Assembly (NCBI RefSeq): GCF_000812565.1
Contig: NZ_JTAM01000012.1
Span: forward strand, 62,001 to 126,000
DNA: 64,000 nt
Source: Flammeovirga sp. OC4
Lineage (GTDB): Bacteria; Bacteroidota; Bacteroidia; Cytophagales; Flammeovirgaceae
Direction of reading: 5' to 3'
A program made the translations under genes and the position numbers. The notes under the pieces are model-generated. The model was given only the letters and a program-made list of their open reading frames with translations. It ran no database searches and was not told where the DNA came from. Shown here in pieces: positions 9,214 to 19,266 of this stretch (its first letter is position 1; each line of letters opens with the position of its first letter).

Positions 9214-12200
9214 ATGAATTATTTATCTAGAATATTACTAACTGTAATAAGTCTGACGGCTTTTTTATGCACTTCAGAAACTTATGCTCAGGAGGCTTAC
9301 ATGCTCAAAGGACAGGTCGTTGATCAAGAAGGAATGCCTCTGCCGGGTGTTACAATTGTGGTTAACGGTAACGAATCCGCAAAAGGTACAATTACTGATT
9401 TTGATGGTATTTATAAATTGATGGTCAAAACATCAGACGTTGTCACTTATTCTTTTATTGGATGTAAGCCTAAAAGTGTCACGATTACTTCACAGACAGA
9501 ATTGAACATTACTTTAGAAGAGGAAGCAAGTCAATTGGAAGAAATTGTGGTGGTAGGATATGGTGCTATACAGAAATCACACTTAACGGGTGCAGTTTCA
9601 AAAGTAACGAGTGATAAAATGGATGAAATTCCAGCAGCTCGTTTAGATGACGCATTATCAGGTCAAGTTTCGGGTGTAAATATTCAAATGACTAACCCTG
9701 CTGCCGGTGAAGCACCAACTATCCGTGTTCGTGGTGTGGGTTCAATTACGTCATTCCCTAATCCACTGATTGTAGTAGATGGAGTTGTAGTGGATCAGGA
9801 TTATATGAGTACATTGGATATGAATGATGTGGAATCGATTGAGGTCTTAAAAGATGCCTCTTCTGCAGCAATCTATGGTTCAAGAGGCTCGAATGGTGTT
9901 ATTTTGATCACTAACAAAAAAGGTAAAGAAGGAAAAGCAACTTTTAATTACAATGGTTTCTTCGGTGTAAAGCAAGTTCCTGGTAACGACGTTTTAAAAA
10001 CTGTTGGAGAATGGAATGCTTTTGTAAGAGAAAATAACGAGGGAGAGTTAACGGACAAGATGCGTTACATCAATGAGTTGGGAACGGAGACCGATTGGCA
10101 AGATGTAATCATGGACGGTGGTACAATCCAAAGTCACTCACTTTCAGCAAGAGGTGGTTCAGAAAAAACACAGTATTCAGCTTCAGGTAACTACCTAAAA
10201 GATGAAGGGGTGTTATTAACAGACAGCTATGAGAGAATCAATTTCCGTTTGAGTGTAGATACTAAAGTCAACAAGCGTTTGTCATTTGGTCTGAAATTAA
10301 ACCCTTCATACAGTAATCAAAGAAGATTCCCAATTGGTGTACACGATGCCCTTCGTCAGTCGCCTTGGTTACCTCAATATGTGGATGAAAACAACGAACA
10401 GTACATCAACCGTGAGCGTGAATCTGGTCGTTGGGCAGATACTCAAATTGGTGATTATACCATGGAAAGAATGTTTGATGATTACGATCTAGACGCTGGA
10501 ATGCCAGTAGAATCAGGAGGAACAGATATCAGTACAACATCAAATGCATCACCAATTGCTAAGATTTTAGAAAGAGAGTATAGAAAATACCAAACAAAGC
10601 TTTTCACAAGTCTTTATTTAAAATATAAAATTGCTGATGGATTAAACTTCAGATCTACAGTAGGTGGCGACTATAAGAATACAAGAAACCATCGTTATAC
10701 AGGCGTAAGGGCAAGTAGAAATGAGGAAGCCGGTACTTCAGCTTATGATAACACGGAAAATCAGTTTCATATAATAACAGAGCATACGTTGTCTTACAAC
10801 AAGAGATTTGCAGATAAACACTCTTTAAATGCAGTTGTTGGTTTCGCTTTTGAATTCTGGGATAGAAATTATAGCTCAATTGAGGCCAATGGTTATAACT
10901 TTGATTACATCAATACAATACCAGCCAACAATGTTACAGGGGCAGCCACTTCAGCTGATCAGAAGTCTTTGGTATCTTACTTAGGTCGTGTAAACTATGG
11001 TTATGAAGACAAATACTTTGTGACACTAAGTTTCAGAACGGATGGTAGTTCTAAGTTTGGTGAAAATAATAAATTTGGTGTATTCCCAGCAGCTTCAGTG
11101 GGTTGGAGAATATCAGAAGAGAACTTCCTAAGAGACAGTGAAATTATCAGTAACCTTAAAGTAAGGGCAAGTTATGGTGTAACTGGTAATGATGGTGATG
11201 ATAGAATTGTTGGTCGTTATCCATCAATAGGTCTAGTAGAGCCAGTAGGAGCGGTTTTCAACGGAAATACTTATACAGGTTTTAATCAGTCTACGTTGTC
11301 AAATCCACAATTAAGATGGGAGAAATCAATCGAGATCAACCCAGGTATTGATGTAGGCTTCTTACAAGATCGTTTTGGATTTAGTATTGATCTTTATAAG
11401 AAAAATAGCCAAGACTTATTATTGAACAGACCCATCCCTTCAGCTACAGGATTTAGTGATGCCATTGTCAACTTAGGTGAAGTTGAAAACAGAGGTATTG
11501 AGTTTGAATTAAGAACAACCAATATAGATAAAGGTGGTTTCAAATGGTCTACAACCGGTAACTTATCGTTAAACGAAAATAAGTTGGTCAGCATGGCCGG
11601 AGCTGATGGTTTGATCTCTATCGTAGATTCAAAAAGACCAGCAGAATGGATTGCAAAAGAAGGTCATCCGGTGTCATCTTTTTATGGTTATGTGGTAGAG
11701 AAAGAGATTCCATTGAATTACATCAAAAATCCTTTCTTCCCAATCAACGGTGAATCACAAGACATTTATGTAAAAGATTTGAATGGTGACGGTATTATTG
11801 ATCCAGATGATAGAACAATATTAGGTTCTCCATATCCAAAAATGATTTGGTCAGTATCAAATACTTTCAACTACAAAAACTTTGATTTGAGTATTATGTT
11901 CCAAGGTTCACATGGTGCAAAAGTAAGAAACATGGACCCTCAGTATGTAAATAATCAGTTTAGCTCAAACCAAGATTACATTACAGACGAAGAAGATCCG
12001 AACTTCTTCCCAGATGCAGACAAAGTGGTACAAAGAATATTTACGGATGATATTGTCATGGATGCTTCTTATATCGCTTTACGTAACCTGAATATTGGAT
12101 ATACTCTACCGAAAGCTGCAATTAGCAAAGTAGGTATCAACAAGATGAGAATTTATGTTGCAGCACAAAACTTATTGTACATCATGGGTAATGACTATAG

Positions 12201-12318
12201 AGGTTACAACCCAGAAGGTATTAACCAAGGGTTGGATTCTCCTTTAACTTACGGTTATCAGAGAGGTGCAGCACCAATCAACAGAACATTCTCAGCAGGC
12301 GTTAACTTATCATTCTAA
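9214..12318 (+). CDS. SusC-family TonB-dependent transporter of the alginate locus
   Basis: This outer-membrane importer probably carries alginate oligosaccharides. The 1034-residue protein has a signal peptide ending ETYAQ, a carboxypeptidase-D-like domain (about 28-105; GQVVDQEGMPLPGVTIVVNG), the SusC motif QLEEIVVVGYGAIQKS, a plug with NPLIVVDGVVVDQ and VEVLKDASSAAIYGSRGSNGVILI-type sequence, and a barrel ending in GVNLSF. The partner susD starts 5 bp after its stop. The substrate assignment rests on the downstream lyases and catabolic genes, not on the transporter itself. It shares fold and motifs with the SusC at 359 but is clearly a different paralogue. Confidence 0.95.
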   Translation: MNYLSRILLTVISLTAFLCTSETYAQEAYMLKGQVVDQEGMPLPGVTIVVNGNESAKGTITDFDGIYKLMVKTSDVVTYSFIGCKPKSVTITSQTELNITLEEEASQLEEIVVVGYGAIQKSHLTGAVSKVTSDKMDEIPAARLDDALSGQVSGVNIQMTNPAAGEAPTIRVRGVGSITSFPNPLIVVDGVVVDQDYMSTLDMNDVESIEVLKDASSAAIYGSRGSNGVILITNKKGKEGKATFNYNGFFGVKQVPGNDVLKTVGEWNAFVRENNEGELTDKMRYINELGTETDWQDVIMDGGTIQSHSLSARGGSEKTQYSASGNYLKDEGVLLTDSYERINFRLSVDTKVNKRLSFGLKLNPSYSNQRRFPIGVHDALRQSPWLPQYVDENNEQYINRERESGRWADTQIGDYTMERMFDDYDLDAGMPVESGGTDISTTSNASPIAKILEREYRKYQTKLFTSLYLKYKIADGLNFRSTVGGDYKNTRNHRYTGVRASRNEEAGTSAYDNTENQFHIITEHTLSYNKRFADKHSLNAVVGFAFEFWDRNYSSIEANGYNFDYINTIPANNVTGAATSADQKSLVSYLGRVNYGYEDKYFVTLSFRTDGSSKFGENNKFGVFPAASVGWRISEENFLRDSEIISNLKVRASYGVTGNDGDDRIVGRYPSIGLVEPVGAVFNGNTYTGFNQSTLSNPQLRWEKSIEINPGIDVGFLQDRFGFSIDLYKKNSQDLLLNRPIPSATGFSDAIVNLGEVENRGIEFELRTTNIDKGGFKWSTTGNLSLNENKLVSMAGADGLISIVDSKRPAEWIAKEGHPVSSFYGYVVEKEIPLNYIKNPFFPINGESQDIYVKDLNGDGIIDPDDRTILGSPYPKMIWSVSNTFNYKNFDLSIMFQGSHGAKVRNMDPQYVNNQFSSNQDYITDEEDPNFFPDADKVVQRIFTDDIVMDASYIALRNLNIGYTLPKAAISKVGINKMRIYVAAQNLLYIMGNDYRGYNPEGINQGLDSPLTYGYQRGAAPINRTFSAGVNLSF

Positions 12319-12323
12319 GAAAC

Positions 12324-13691
12324 ATGAAAAAGAAATATTTAAATATTATCTCAGCTTTGATGTTAGGTGCAGCAACATTAACATCTTGTGAGAGCCAATT
12401 GAACCTTCAGCCTCTTTCAGCGATAGGGGATAATGGATTCTACCAAAACACTTCAGAAGTACAAGCGGCAACATTTGCGATGTATGACGGTCTTCAGAGT
12501 ACAGTTTTAAGAGAATTTGCATTGACAGAAATGCGCTCTGATAACTCAAAATCAAAAAACAGTGAAGGGGAATGGGCACAATTTGAGCACATGAACGTAT
12601 CACCTACAAATGGTACTTTATCAACGTATTGGAGCGATTGTTACAATGTGATTTTCAGAGCGAATAAAGTACTTGCCTCACTAGATGTGGTAACAGATGA
12701 CGCTTCAAAAACAATTTTTGAAAGTGAAGCAAAATTTGTGAGAGCATTGATGTATTTTAATCTTACCCGAGGTTTTGGTGACGTGCCATTAGTGACTAAG
12801 GTGGTAGTACCAGGCGATTTGACAACTACTGAGCGAATCGCTGTAAATACAGTGTACCAACAAATTGATCAGGATTTGACAGAAGCAATTGCGGGTCTTC
12901 CTGATAGAGGAGGTATTGAAGAAGGAAGAGCAACAAAAGCGGCAGCACAAGCACTTCTAGCAAAAGTAAAGTTGACAACGGGGGATTATACAGGTGCAAA
13001 AGGCTTATTAGAAACTGTAATGAATAATGCTGATTATGGTCTTGAGGAAAACTATACAGATGTATTTTATACTGAATTAAACTCTGAAATTATCTTCGCA
13101 ATTCAGTTTCTCAATGATAATGCTGAAGAATCACAAGACTTCTCTTATGAATTCACAAAATTGGGTAGAAATAGTGGTTTGAATTATGTAACAGATGATT
13201 TTAAAGCCAATGTAGATGCAGCAGATACTGAAAGAACAGCAGTACTTTATAATCCTGAAGATGACAAAGAGAATGGTAAGTTTATCACTTCTTCATCTGA
13301 CAACAGACTTTGTGGTAATGACTGGGTGGTATTAAGAATGGCAGATGTTTACTTAATGTATTCAGAAGCAATTTTAGCAGGTGGAGAATCGACTACTGAT
13401 GCAGGAGCCGTTGATGCTTACAATATGGTCAGAGCTAGAGTAGGAATGCCTACTTTAGACGCAGGAAGTACATTGACAAAGCAAGCTTTGTTATTGGAAA
13501 GAAGAATTGAATTGGGCTTCGAAAACCACAGACTTTATGACTTGGTGAGATTTGGAGTAGCAGAAGAAGTAATGGGTGCGTTCGCATCGGACAATGGATT
13601 TACATTCAACGGAACAAAATTATTACTTCCTATTCCTCAAAGAGAAATAGATACAAGCTACGGAGCCTTAAAGCAGAATCCAGGTTATTAA
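12324..13691 (+). CDS. SusD-family alginate-binding lipoprotein
   Basis: This is the surface-exposed lid and glycan-binding subunit for the preceding SusC. It has 455 residues, shorter than the first SusD (546). The lipobox LTSC anchors it at about Cys22 (ATLTSCESQLNLQP). Helical SusD repeats are visible (FVRALMYFNLTRGFGDVPLV, AAAQALLAKVKLTTGDY), as are the RMADVYLMYSEAIL and LLLERRIELGFENHRLYDLVRFG motifs, and it ends in LLPIPQREIDTS. Translation is likely coupled to susC across a 5-bp gap. Its binding specificity for alginate is inferred from the locus. Confidence 0.94.
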   Translation: MKKKYLNIISALMLGAATLTSCESQLNLQPLSAIGDNGFYQNTSEVQAATFAMYDGLQSTVLREFALTEMRSDNSKSKNSEGEWAQFEHMNVSPTNGTLSTYWSDCYNVIFRANKVLASLDVVTDDASKTIFESEAKFVRALMYFNLTRGFGDVPLVTKVVVPGDLTTTERIAVNTVYQQIDQDLTEAIAGLPDRGGIEEGRATKAAAQALLAKVKLTTGDYTGAKGLLETVMNNADYGLEENYTDVFYTELNSEIIFAIQFLNDNAEESQDFSYEFTKLGRNSGLNYVTDDFKANVDAADTERTAVLYNPEDDKENGKFITSSSDNRLCGNDWVVLRMADVYLMYSEAILAGGESTTDAGAVDAYNMVRARVGMPTLDAGSTLTKQALLLERRIELGFENHRLYDLVRFGVAEEVMGAFASDNGFTFNGTKLLLPIPQREIDTSYGALKQNPGY

Positions 13692-13809
13692 TACTTTTTG
13701 AAGTAGTGTTGGGAATGATTTATTAAAATAAGGGAAACGCACGTGAAATTTGAACCATCGTTCCCAACCTACTCTTAAATTTTTTGAAGAACAATTCAAT
13801 AAGCAAATC

Positions 13810-14571
13810 ATGAAATCATTTTTAAAATATATAGGATTGGCAGGAGCTTTAAGTGCAGCATTATTTGCTTGTACTGAGGAATTGCCAGGTGTGGGTTCAA
13901 TTGAGGATTTAACACCACCTTCAGCAGATTTTACTTACAAATCAAGTACAGAAAGTTTCAAAGAAATTCTATTTACAAACAACTCCATCTCAGCAGGTAT
14001 CTTCGAATGGGATTTTGGTGACGGATCAACTTCTGATGAAAGAAACCCAACACATATTTACTCAGGAGAAGGATCTTTCACTGTAAAATTAGTAGCAAGA
14101 GACGGTAACAACCTTACATCTGATACGACTATTACAGTAGAAGTGGTAGATGAGTTAGTTCCTGAATTCCAATGTAAAAGTTTCGAATGTTCAGACAGAA
14201 GTGTTTGGGGTAGCTTCTCAGGTTCTGGGTCACCAACTCCTCCAGATGAATCTACAGGAGCAAAACTTGGAAATAGCTCTCAATACTTAGATCAGACCAT
14301 TGCTGTAACAGGTGGAGTGACTTACAATGTAAGTTTCCATTATGTAAGTAAAAACAGCGGAACAAGTGCAGGAGCATTACTTTTAGAAGATCCTGATAAC
14401 GGAATTAAATTCGTTGACGAAAACATTCCAATGACAGACAATTCTTCTGAATATGTATACATAAGTTATATTGTTGAGACCACCAATAACACCTCACAAT
14501 TACGTTTCAGTTTGAATTATGTTGACACTGAAGCAAGATTCGATTTAGTAGAAATCAAAAAAGTAGAGTAG
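13810..14571 (+). CDS. PKD-domain surface lipoprotein of the alginate locus
   Basis: This 253-residue lipoprotein has a signal ending LSAALFAC and then a short linker. A PKD domain spans about 35-115, marked by FEWDFGDGSTSDERNPTHIYSGEGSFTVKLVARDG. The C-terminal jelly-roll-like region (about 125-253, YLDQTIAVTGGVTYNVSFHYVS...ARFDLVEIKKV) has the look of a carbohydrate-binding CBM. Its position after SusD is where surface glycan-binding proteins (SusE/SusF-like) usually sit, so a role in holding alginate at the cell surface is likely. I chose the ATG at 13810, which begins the lipoprotein signal; a TTG start at 13750 would add 20 residues before it. No catalytic motif is seen. Confidence 0.8.
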   Translation: MKSFLKYIGLAGALSAALFACTEELPGVGSIEDLTPPSADFTYKSSTESFKEILFTNNSISAGIFEWDFGDGSTSDERNPTHIYSGEGSFTVKLVARDGNNLTSDTTITVEVVDELVPEFQCKSFECSDRSVWGSFSGSGSPTPPDESTGAKLGNSSQYLDQTIAVTGGVTYNVSFHYVSKNSGTSAGALLLEDPDNGIKFVDENIPMTDNSSEYVYISYIVETTNNTSQLRFSLNYVDTEARFDLVEIKKVE

Positions 14572-14597
14572 GGGCATACCTATGTGTTTGCCCGCGG

Positions 14598-14690
14598 TAC
14601 CACGACAAACCAACGGTTTGTCCACGTGACCACCACAAACCGTATTTGTCAAAATAATAACGACAAACCACCGTGTTGGTCCAAATTACC
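14598..14690. repeat. Degenerate 28-30 bp repeat with palindromes before PL6
   Basis: ACAAACC recurs at 14605, 14635 and 14663, each time after ACCAC or AACG and followed by an inverted partner. The first unit is a perfect hairpin, GACAAACCaacGGTTTGTC. The second is ACAAAccgtaTTTGT, and the third is ACCAccgtgTTGGT. The stretch lies 200-90 bp before the PL6 start. The units are degenerate and touch each other with no spacers, so it is not a CRISPR. Confidence 0.65.
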
Positions 14691-14777
14691 ACAGGTAAAC
14701 ATAAACAGACAACCGCCATCCAGTTTCGACTGGGTGGCACCTCTCAAATCATTCAAAGAAGCATAAATGAATTGATA

Positions 14778-17012
14778 ATGAATACTTCAACTAAAATAAA
14801 ACTACTCTTACCGCTCTTACTTTTTATCTCTTTGGTCTCTCACGGTCAAAAGCTTGTGAACGATGTAACAGAACTAAAAGAGGCGATCAAAGCAGCAAAA
14901 GCAGGAGATATTATTCTAATGAAAAATGGCGTTTGGAAAGATGCCGAAATCAAATTTAAAGGAGAAGGAACCGAACAACAACCTATTATTTTAAAAGCAG
15001 AAACGAACGGTAGTGTATACTTAGAAGGACAGTCGTACATCGGTATTTCAGGAAAATACCTTCAAGTGGAAGGACTGACATTCAGAAATGGCTATACACC
15101 AACCAATGCAGTAATTAGTTATAGAACAAGCAGTAAAGAATTGGCTTACCACTGTAGAGTGACGCAGTGTGTAGTAGAAAGCTACAGTAATCCAGAAAGA
15201 TACGATGCAGACAAGTGGGTGGAGATGTATGGAAAAAACAACACCTTTGATCACAATGCATTAGTAGATAAGCGTAACAAAGGGGTGACATTTACAGTGC
15301 GATTGAACAGTGCCGAAAGCCTAGAAAACAACCACATCATTGAATACAATTACTTCGGTAAAAGACAGAATTTGGGTTCAAATGGAGGCGAAACGTTAAG
15401 AATCGGAACAAGCCATTACTCTAGAAAAAACTCTAATTCAATTGTAAGAAACAACTACTTCGAAGCATGTGATGGAGAATTGGAAATCATCTCCAACAAA
15501 TCATGTGGTAACACTTATCGAAACAATGTTTTTGATGAATGCAAAGGAACGTTGACGATGCGTCATGGAGAGAGAACATTGGTAGAGAACAACTATTTCT
15601 TGGGAAATAGAAAGCACAATACAGGAGGAATCAGAGTCATCAATGAGTATCAAACAGTAAAGAATAACTACTTAAGTGGATTGACAGGCTACCGTTTTAG
15701 AGGAGCATTAGTTGTGATGAACGGCGTCCCTAATTCACCTTTGAACCGCTACAATCAAGTGGTAGGAGCGAATATCACCAACAACATCATTATTGATAGC
15801 GATCACATTCAGTTGTGTGCAGGTAGCGATGAGGAAAGATCAGCAACACCAGTAGATTCTCACTTTGATCAAAACGTCTTAATGACGACGACTAATCCTA
15901 AGTTATTCACGGTTTACGATGACATTTCAGGCATCAGCTTTAATGGAAATTACATCAACCAAGAGGAAAACACACCAAAGGAAGAAGGTTTCAAAAAAGT
16001 AGAATATGCTTTAACTGAAAACGAAAACGGGTTAAAAGTTCCATCAAAGAAGATCCTAAAGAAAATTGGTTTTGAAGGAGAGGTAAAATTACCAGTGACG
16101 AAAGCAGAAGTTGGTCCATCATTTTACCAAAAAGACCAAAATAAATTGGGCTTGAATGAAGGAAAGGTAATCGAGGTAGCACCTGGAATGAATACAATCA
16201 TTGAAGCGTATAGCAAGTCAAATGCAGGAGATATATTACAGTTGAAAGGTGGTCAAGAATACATTATGACAAAGACCTTATTTGTAAAACATCCAATCAC
16301 AATCAAGAGTGATGCAAAGGCCATTGTAAAGTCGGAAAAAACAGTCGCAATTAAAATCGAAAACGGTGGAGATCTAGAATTAAACAACTTATTGATCGAT
16401 GCTTCTGATGCTCCCGATCAATCAGGAAATACCATTGTGAGTACAAGTAAATACTCAATGAACGACAACTACATTTTCAAGACGATTGATTGTACAGTGA
16501 AGAATTTGAACATCAACCATACCTTCAATTTCTTAAAGATTTATCCTTCTACAATGGCGGATACCATTCAGATCCAAAACACAGATTTTGAGGATGTAAC
16601 AGGGGCAATTTTAGCCTTGGATAAAGAAGTGGATGACTTGGGAATGTACAATGCAGAGTATGTAATCATTGATCAATCCAACTTCAAAAACATCGGAAAT
16701 ACGATTGCAGATGTGTACAGAGGCGGAACGGATGAAAGTACTTTTGGTCCAAATGTAAGCGTAACAAATTCCACTTTTGAAGCGGTAGGAAAAGACAAGA
16801 GAAATAAGGAGATGTCATCTCTGACTTTCCATGGAGTACAGCATTTGGTGGTAGAAGATTGCCTTTGGAAAAAGAGTGCTCCTCTGAAACTATTCTTGAC
16901 AAACGGTGAGCCGATTTCCATCATCAAAGACTGCACATTTGATGAAACTGAAAAGGTAGTCGCCAACTCGGATCAGTACAGTTTAGAAAACGTGAAAATG
17001 ATCAATAAGTAA
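14778..17012 (+). CDS. PL6 alginate lyase (two-domain parallel beta-helix)
   Basis: This enzyme cuts alginate by beta-elimination. It has 744 residues with a signal peptide MNTSTKIKLLLPLLLFISLVSHGQ. The N-terminal chondroitinase-B-like beta-helix (about 25-400) carries the PL6 signatures SNGGETLRIGTSHYS, GELEIISNKSCGNTYRNN and GTLTMRHGERTLVENNYF. The probable catalytic pair is Lys241 (in SNKS) and Arg262 (in MRHG). Their spacing of 21 matches the Lys220/Arg241 pair I recall for AlyGC. A second beta-helix fills about 460-744, as in AlyGC-type two-domain PL6 enzymes. I chose the ATG at 14778 because it starts the signal peptide; the frame stays open back to 14673, but only over the upstream repeat. 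The stop overlaps the PL17 start (TAATG), so the two are translationally coupled. Confidence 0.93.
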   Translation: MNTSTKIKLLLPLLLFISLVSHGQKLVNDVTELKEAIKAAKAGDIILMKNGVWKDAEIKFKGEGTEQQPIILKAETNGSVYLEGQSYIGISGKYLQVEGLTFRNGYTPTNAVISYRTSSKELAYHCRVTQCVVESYSNPERYDADKWVEMYGKNNTFDHNALVDKRNKGVTFTVRLNSAESLENNHIIEYNYFGKRQNLGSNGGETLRIGTSHYSRKNSNSIVRNNYFEACDGELEIISNKSCGNTYRNNVFDECKGTLTMRHGERTLVENNYFLGNRKHNTGGIRVINEYQTVKNNYLSGLTGYRFRGALVVMNGVPNSPLNRYNQVVGANITNNIIIDSDHIQLCAGSDEERSATPVDSHFDQNVLMTTTNPKLFTVYDDISGISFNGNYINQEENTPKEEGFKKVEYALTENENGLKVPSKKILKKIGFEGEVKLPVTKAEVGPSFYQKDQNKLGLNEGKVIEVAPGMNTIIEAYSKSNAGDILQLKGGQEYIMTKTLFVKHPITIKSDAKAIVKSEKTVAIKIENGGDLELNNLLIDASDAPDQSGNTIVSTSKYSMNDNYIFKTIDCTVKNLNINHTFNFLKIYPSTMADTIQIQNTDFEDVTGAILALDKEVDDLGMYNAEYVIIDQSNFKNIGNTIADVYRGGTDESTFGPNVSVTNSTFEAVGKDKRNKEMSSLTFHGVQHLVVEDCLWKKSAPLKLFLTNGEPISIIKDCTFDETEKVVANSDQYSLENVKMINK

Positions 17013-19246
17013 TGTTGATGAAGAAATTATATACAGTAGTTTGCTTTATAATGTGTGTTTCAACTCTCTTCGCTCAGTCAGTAACGCTGACTGAAGGAGA
17101 AGTTGAGGAGATCATTTCGGTAGACAATCAAGGGAATCTATTTGGTGCATCACTCTCTCAAGCAGAAAAGGAATTAGCTCCTTATTTGGAAAGCGGTTTG
17201 GACGTTCCAACTCCCAAAGATTTAGCTGGAGGTTACACGCATACGCAACATAAAGTCAATTACTTTACGATGCAGAAGGCAGGGTTACTTTTCCAGATTA
17301 CAGGAAAAGAAGCTTACGCCAAACTGATCAAAACGACTTTAGAAAAGTATTTGAAACAATACCCGACTTGGGGTAGACACCCTTCAGAGAAGTCGTATGC
17401 AAGAGGGAAAATCTTCTGGCAATGTTTGAATGATGCCAATTGGTTGGTATACACGAGCCAAGCGTATGGTAGTATATATAATTGGTTAAGTGAAAAGGAA
17501 AGAAAGCAATTCAACGAGAAGCTTTTTGTACCAATGGCCAACTTCTTATCCCTTGAAACGCCTCACTTTTTTAACCGATTACACAACCACAGTACTTGGG
17601 CAAATGCAGGTGTAGGAATGATCGGTCTTGTAATGCAAAATGAAGATTTGATTCAAAAAGCATTATACGGATTGCCATTAGATACCAAAACTGCTACGGA
17701 TAATGACGGCGGAAGCATTCAGAAAGAAGGACAAACGAAAGCAGGTTTCCTTGCTCAAATTGATCACTCTTTTTCCCCTGACGGTTACTATACGGAAGGT
17801 CCTTATTACCAACGTTATGCGATGTACCCTTTCTTGATTTTCGCACTATCATTGGAACATCAAAAGAAGGAGTTAAAAATCTTCGAATATAGAGATGGGG
17901 TATTACTGAAAGCGATTGATGCATTATTGCAACAAACGGATGATGATGGAGAGTTTTTCCCATTAAATGATGCTCAAAAAGGGATGTCATATTACTCTAG
18001 AGAATTACAACTGTCATTGGCTTTAGGATACTATTATGGTAATCAAGATGAAGGATTATTATCCCTGATTCAAAAGCAAAATAGAGTGCCGTTGACTTAT
18101 TCTGGATGGAAATCAGCCATTGATTTAGCCAAAGGAAAAGGAAAGAAATTTGAAAAGCGATCAATCTATTTAAGTGATGGTCCTAAAGGTGAAAAAGGTG
18201 GAATTGGAGTGTTGAGAAGTAATGAACATGAGTTGATCATGAAGTTTACGCAACATGGAATGGGACACGGTCACTTTGATCGACTTTCATACAGCTTGAA
18301 CTATGACGGACATGAGATCCTTCAAGATTACGGTGCTGCGAGATATGTCAACATTCATCAAAAAGATGGTGGAGGATATTTAAAGGAAAACAAAACATGG
18401 GCAAAGCAGACCATTGCACATAACACAGTGGTGATCGATGGTCAATCACAGTTCGAAGGAAAGGTAAAAGTAGCCGACCGAATTGCTCCAGACGAGTTTG
18501 TTTTTTCAGCAGAAAATCAAAAAGTCCAAGTGGTAAGTGCCAAAGAAAACAATGCATATGAAGGCGTAGAATTATTCAGAACATTGGCTTTGGTAACGGA
18601 TGAAAGCTTTGAAAATCCATTGGTCATTGACCTTTACAATGTGAAGCTTTCTGAAGATGCGGAAATCGAATTGCCGTATCATTTTCACGGTCAATTTATG
18701 TCATCAAGCATTGCTTTGACAAGGAATCAGACTTTAAGTCCACTAGGTGAGGACGACGGATATCAGCACTTATGGAAGGTTGCCGAAGGAGAAGCGGATC
18801 AGGAATATGAGCAGATCAATTGGTTTGATAAAACACGTTTCTACACACTCAATGTCGCTTCAAACAAAGGAGATCAATTGATCATGGCAAGATTAGGTGC
18901 CAATGATCCCAACTTTAATTTGAGAAACGATCCATGCTTTATTCTGAAAAGAAAAGGACAAAAAGGAAATAATTTGATGGCTTCAGTACTGGAAACTCAC
19001 GGTAGTTATTCTACAGTCACAGAAGCATCAAGAAATTCATACGGAAATATAAATAGTGTAACAATTTCATTTCATACAGACGAATATTCAGCGGTAAGCT
19101 TTACTAACAAACAAGATGAAGAATGGACCTTCATCATTTCAACGGTTGACAAATCTAGTCAGACAACACATGAGATTACAATCGAGGATAGACAATATAA
19201 ATGGGGCGGTCCATTCGCCCTATTTCAAAATGATTTAAAACAGTAA
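17012..19246 (+). CDS. PL17 oligoalginate lyase (exolytic)
   Basis: This lyase trims alginate oligomers to unsaturated monouronate. It has 744 residues and a signal peptide ending STLFAQ, so it is exported, probably to the periplasm. The N-terminal (alpha/alpha) toroid (about 30-370) holds the catalytic Asn-His motif: NH at 192-193 within LHNHSTWANAGVGM. It also holds SPDGYYTEGPYYQRYAMYPF with the expected tyrosines. The C-terminal heparinase II/III-like beta domain (about 380-740) begins near YLSDGPKGEKGGIGVLRS and includes MGHGHFDRLSYSLNYDG. Both regions match the PL17 architecture of Alg17C. An alternative start lies two codons in (17018). The cupin gene kdgF follows after 20 bp and handles the expected product. 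Confidence 0.93.
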   Translation: MLMKKLYTVVCFIMCVSTLFAQSVTLTEGEVEEIISVDNQGNLFGASLSQAEKELAPYLESGLDVPTPKDLAGGYTHTQHKVNYFTMQKAGLLFQITGKEAYAKLIKTTLEKYLKQYPTWGRHPSEKSYARGKIFWQCLNDANWLVYTSQAYGSIYNWLSEKERKQFNEKLFVPMANFLSLETPHFFNRLHNHSTWANAGVGMIGLVMQNEDLIQKALYGLPLDTKTATDNDGGSIQKEGQTKAGFLAQIDHSFSPDGYYTEGPYYQRYAMYPFLIFALSLEHQKKELKIFEYRDGVLLKAIDALLQQTDDDGEFFPLNDAQKGMSYYSRELQLSLALGYYYGNQDEGLLSLIQKQNRVPLTYSGWKSAIDLAKGKGKKFEKRSIYLSDGPKGEKGGIGVLRSNEHELIMKFTQHGMGHGHFDRLSYSLNYDGHEILQDYGAARYVNIHQKDGGGYLKENKTWAKQTIAHNTVVIDGQSQFEGKVKVADRIAPDEFVFSAENQKVQVVSAKENNAYEGVELFRTLALVTDESFENPLVIDLYNVKLSEDAEIELPYHFHGQFMSSSIALTRNQTLSPLGEDDGYQHLWKVAEGEADQEYEQINWFDKTRFYTLNVASNKGDQLIMARLGANDPNFNLRNDPCFILKRKGQKGNNLMASVLETHGSYSTVTEASRNSYGNINSVTISFHTDEYSAVSFTNKQDEEWTFIISTVDKSSQTTHEITIEDRQYKWGGPFALFQNDLKQ

Positions 19247-19266
19247 AACATAAAATATTAAGTAAG

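Noticed and set aside
14598-14690. Possible CRISPR array
   Set aside because: The units are degenerate, palindromic and directly adjoining, without unique spacers, and no cas gene is present.
14584-14766. Short open frame across the repeat before PL6, and an N-terminal extension of PL6 from 14673
   Set aside because: The reading follows the repeat units, has no ribosome site or family likeness, and the true PL6 signal peptide starts at 14778.
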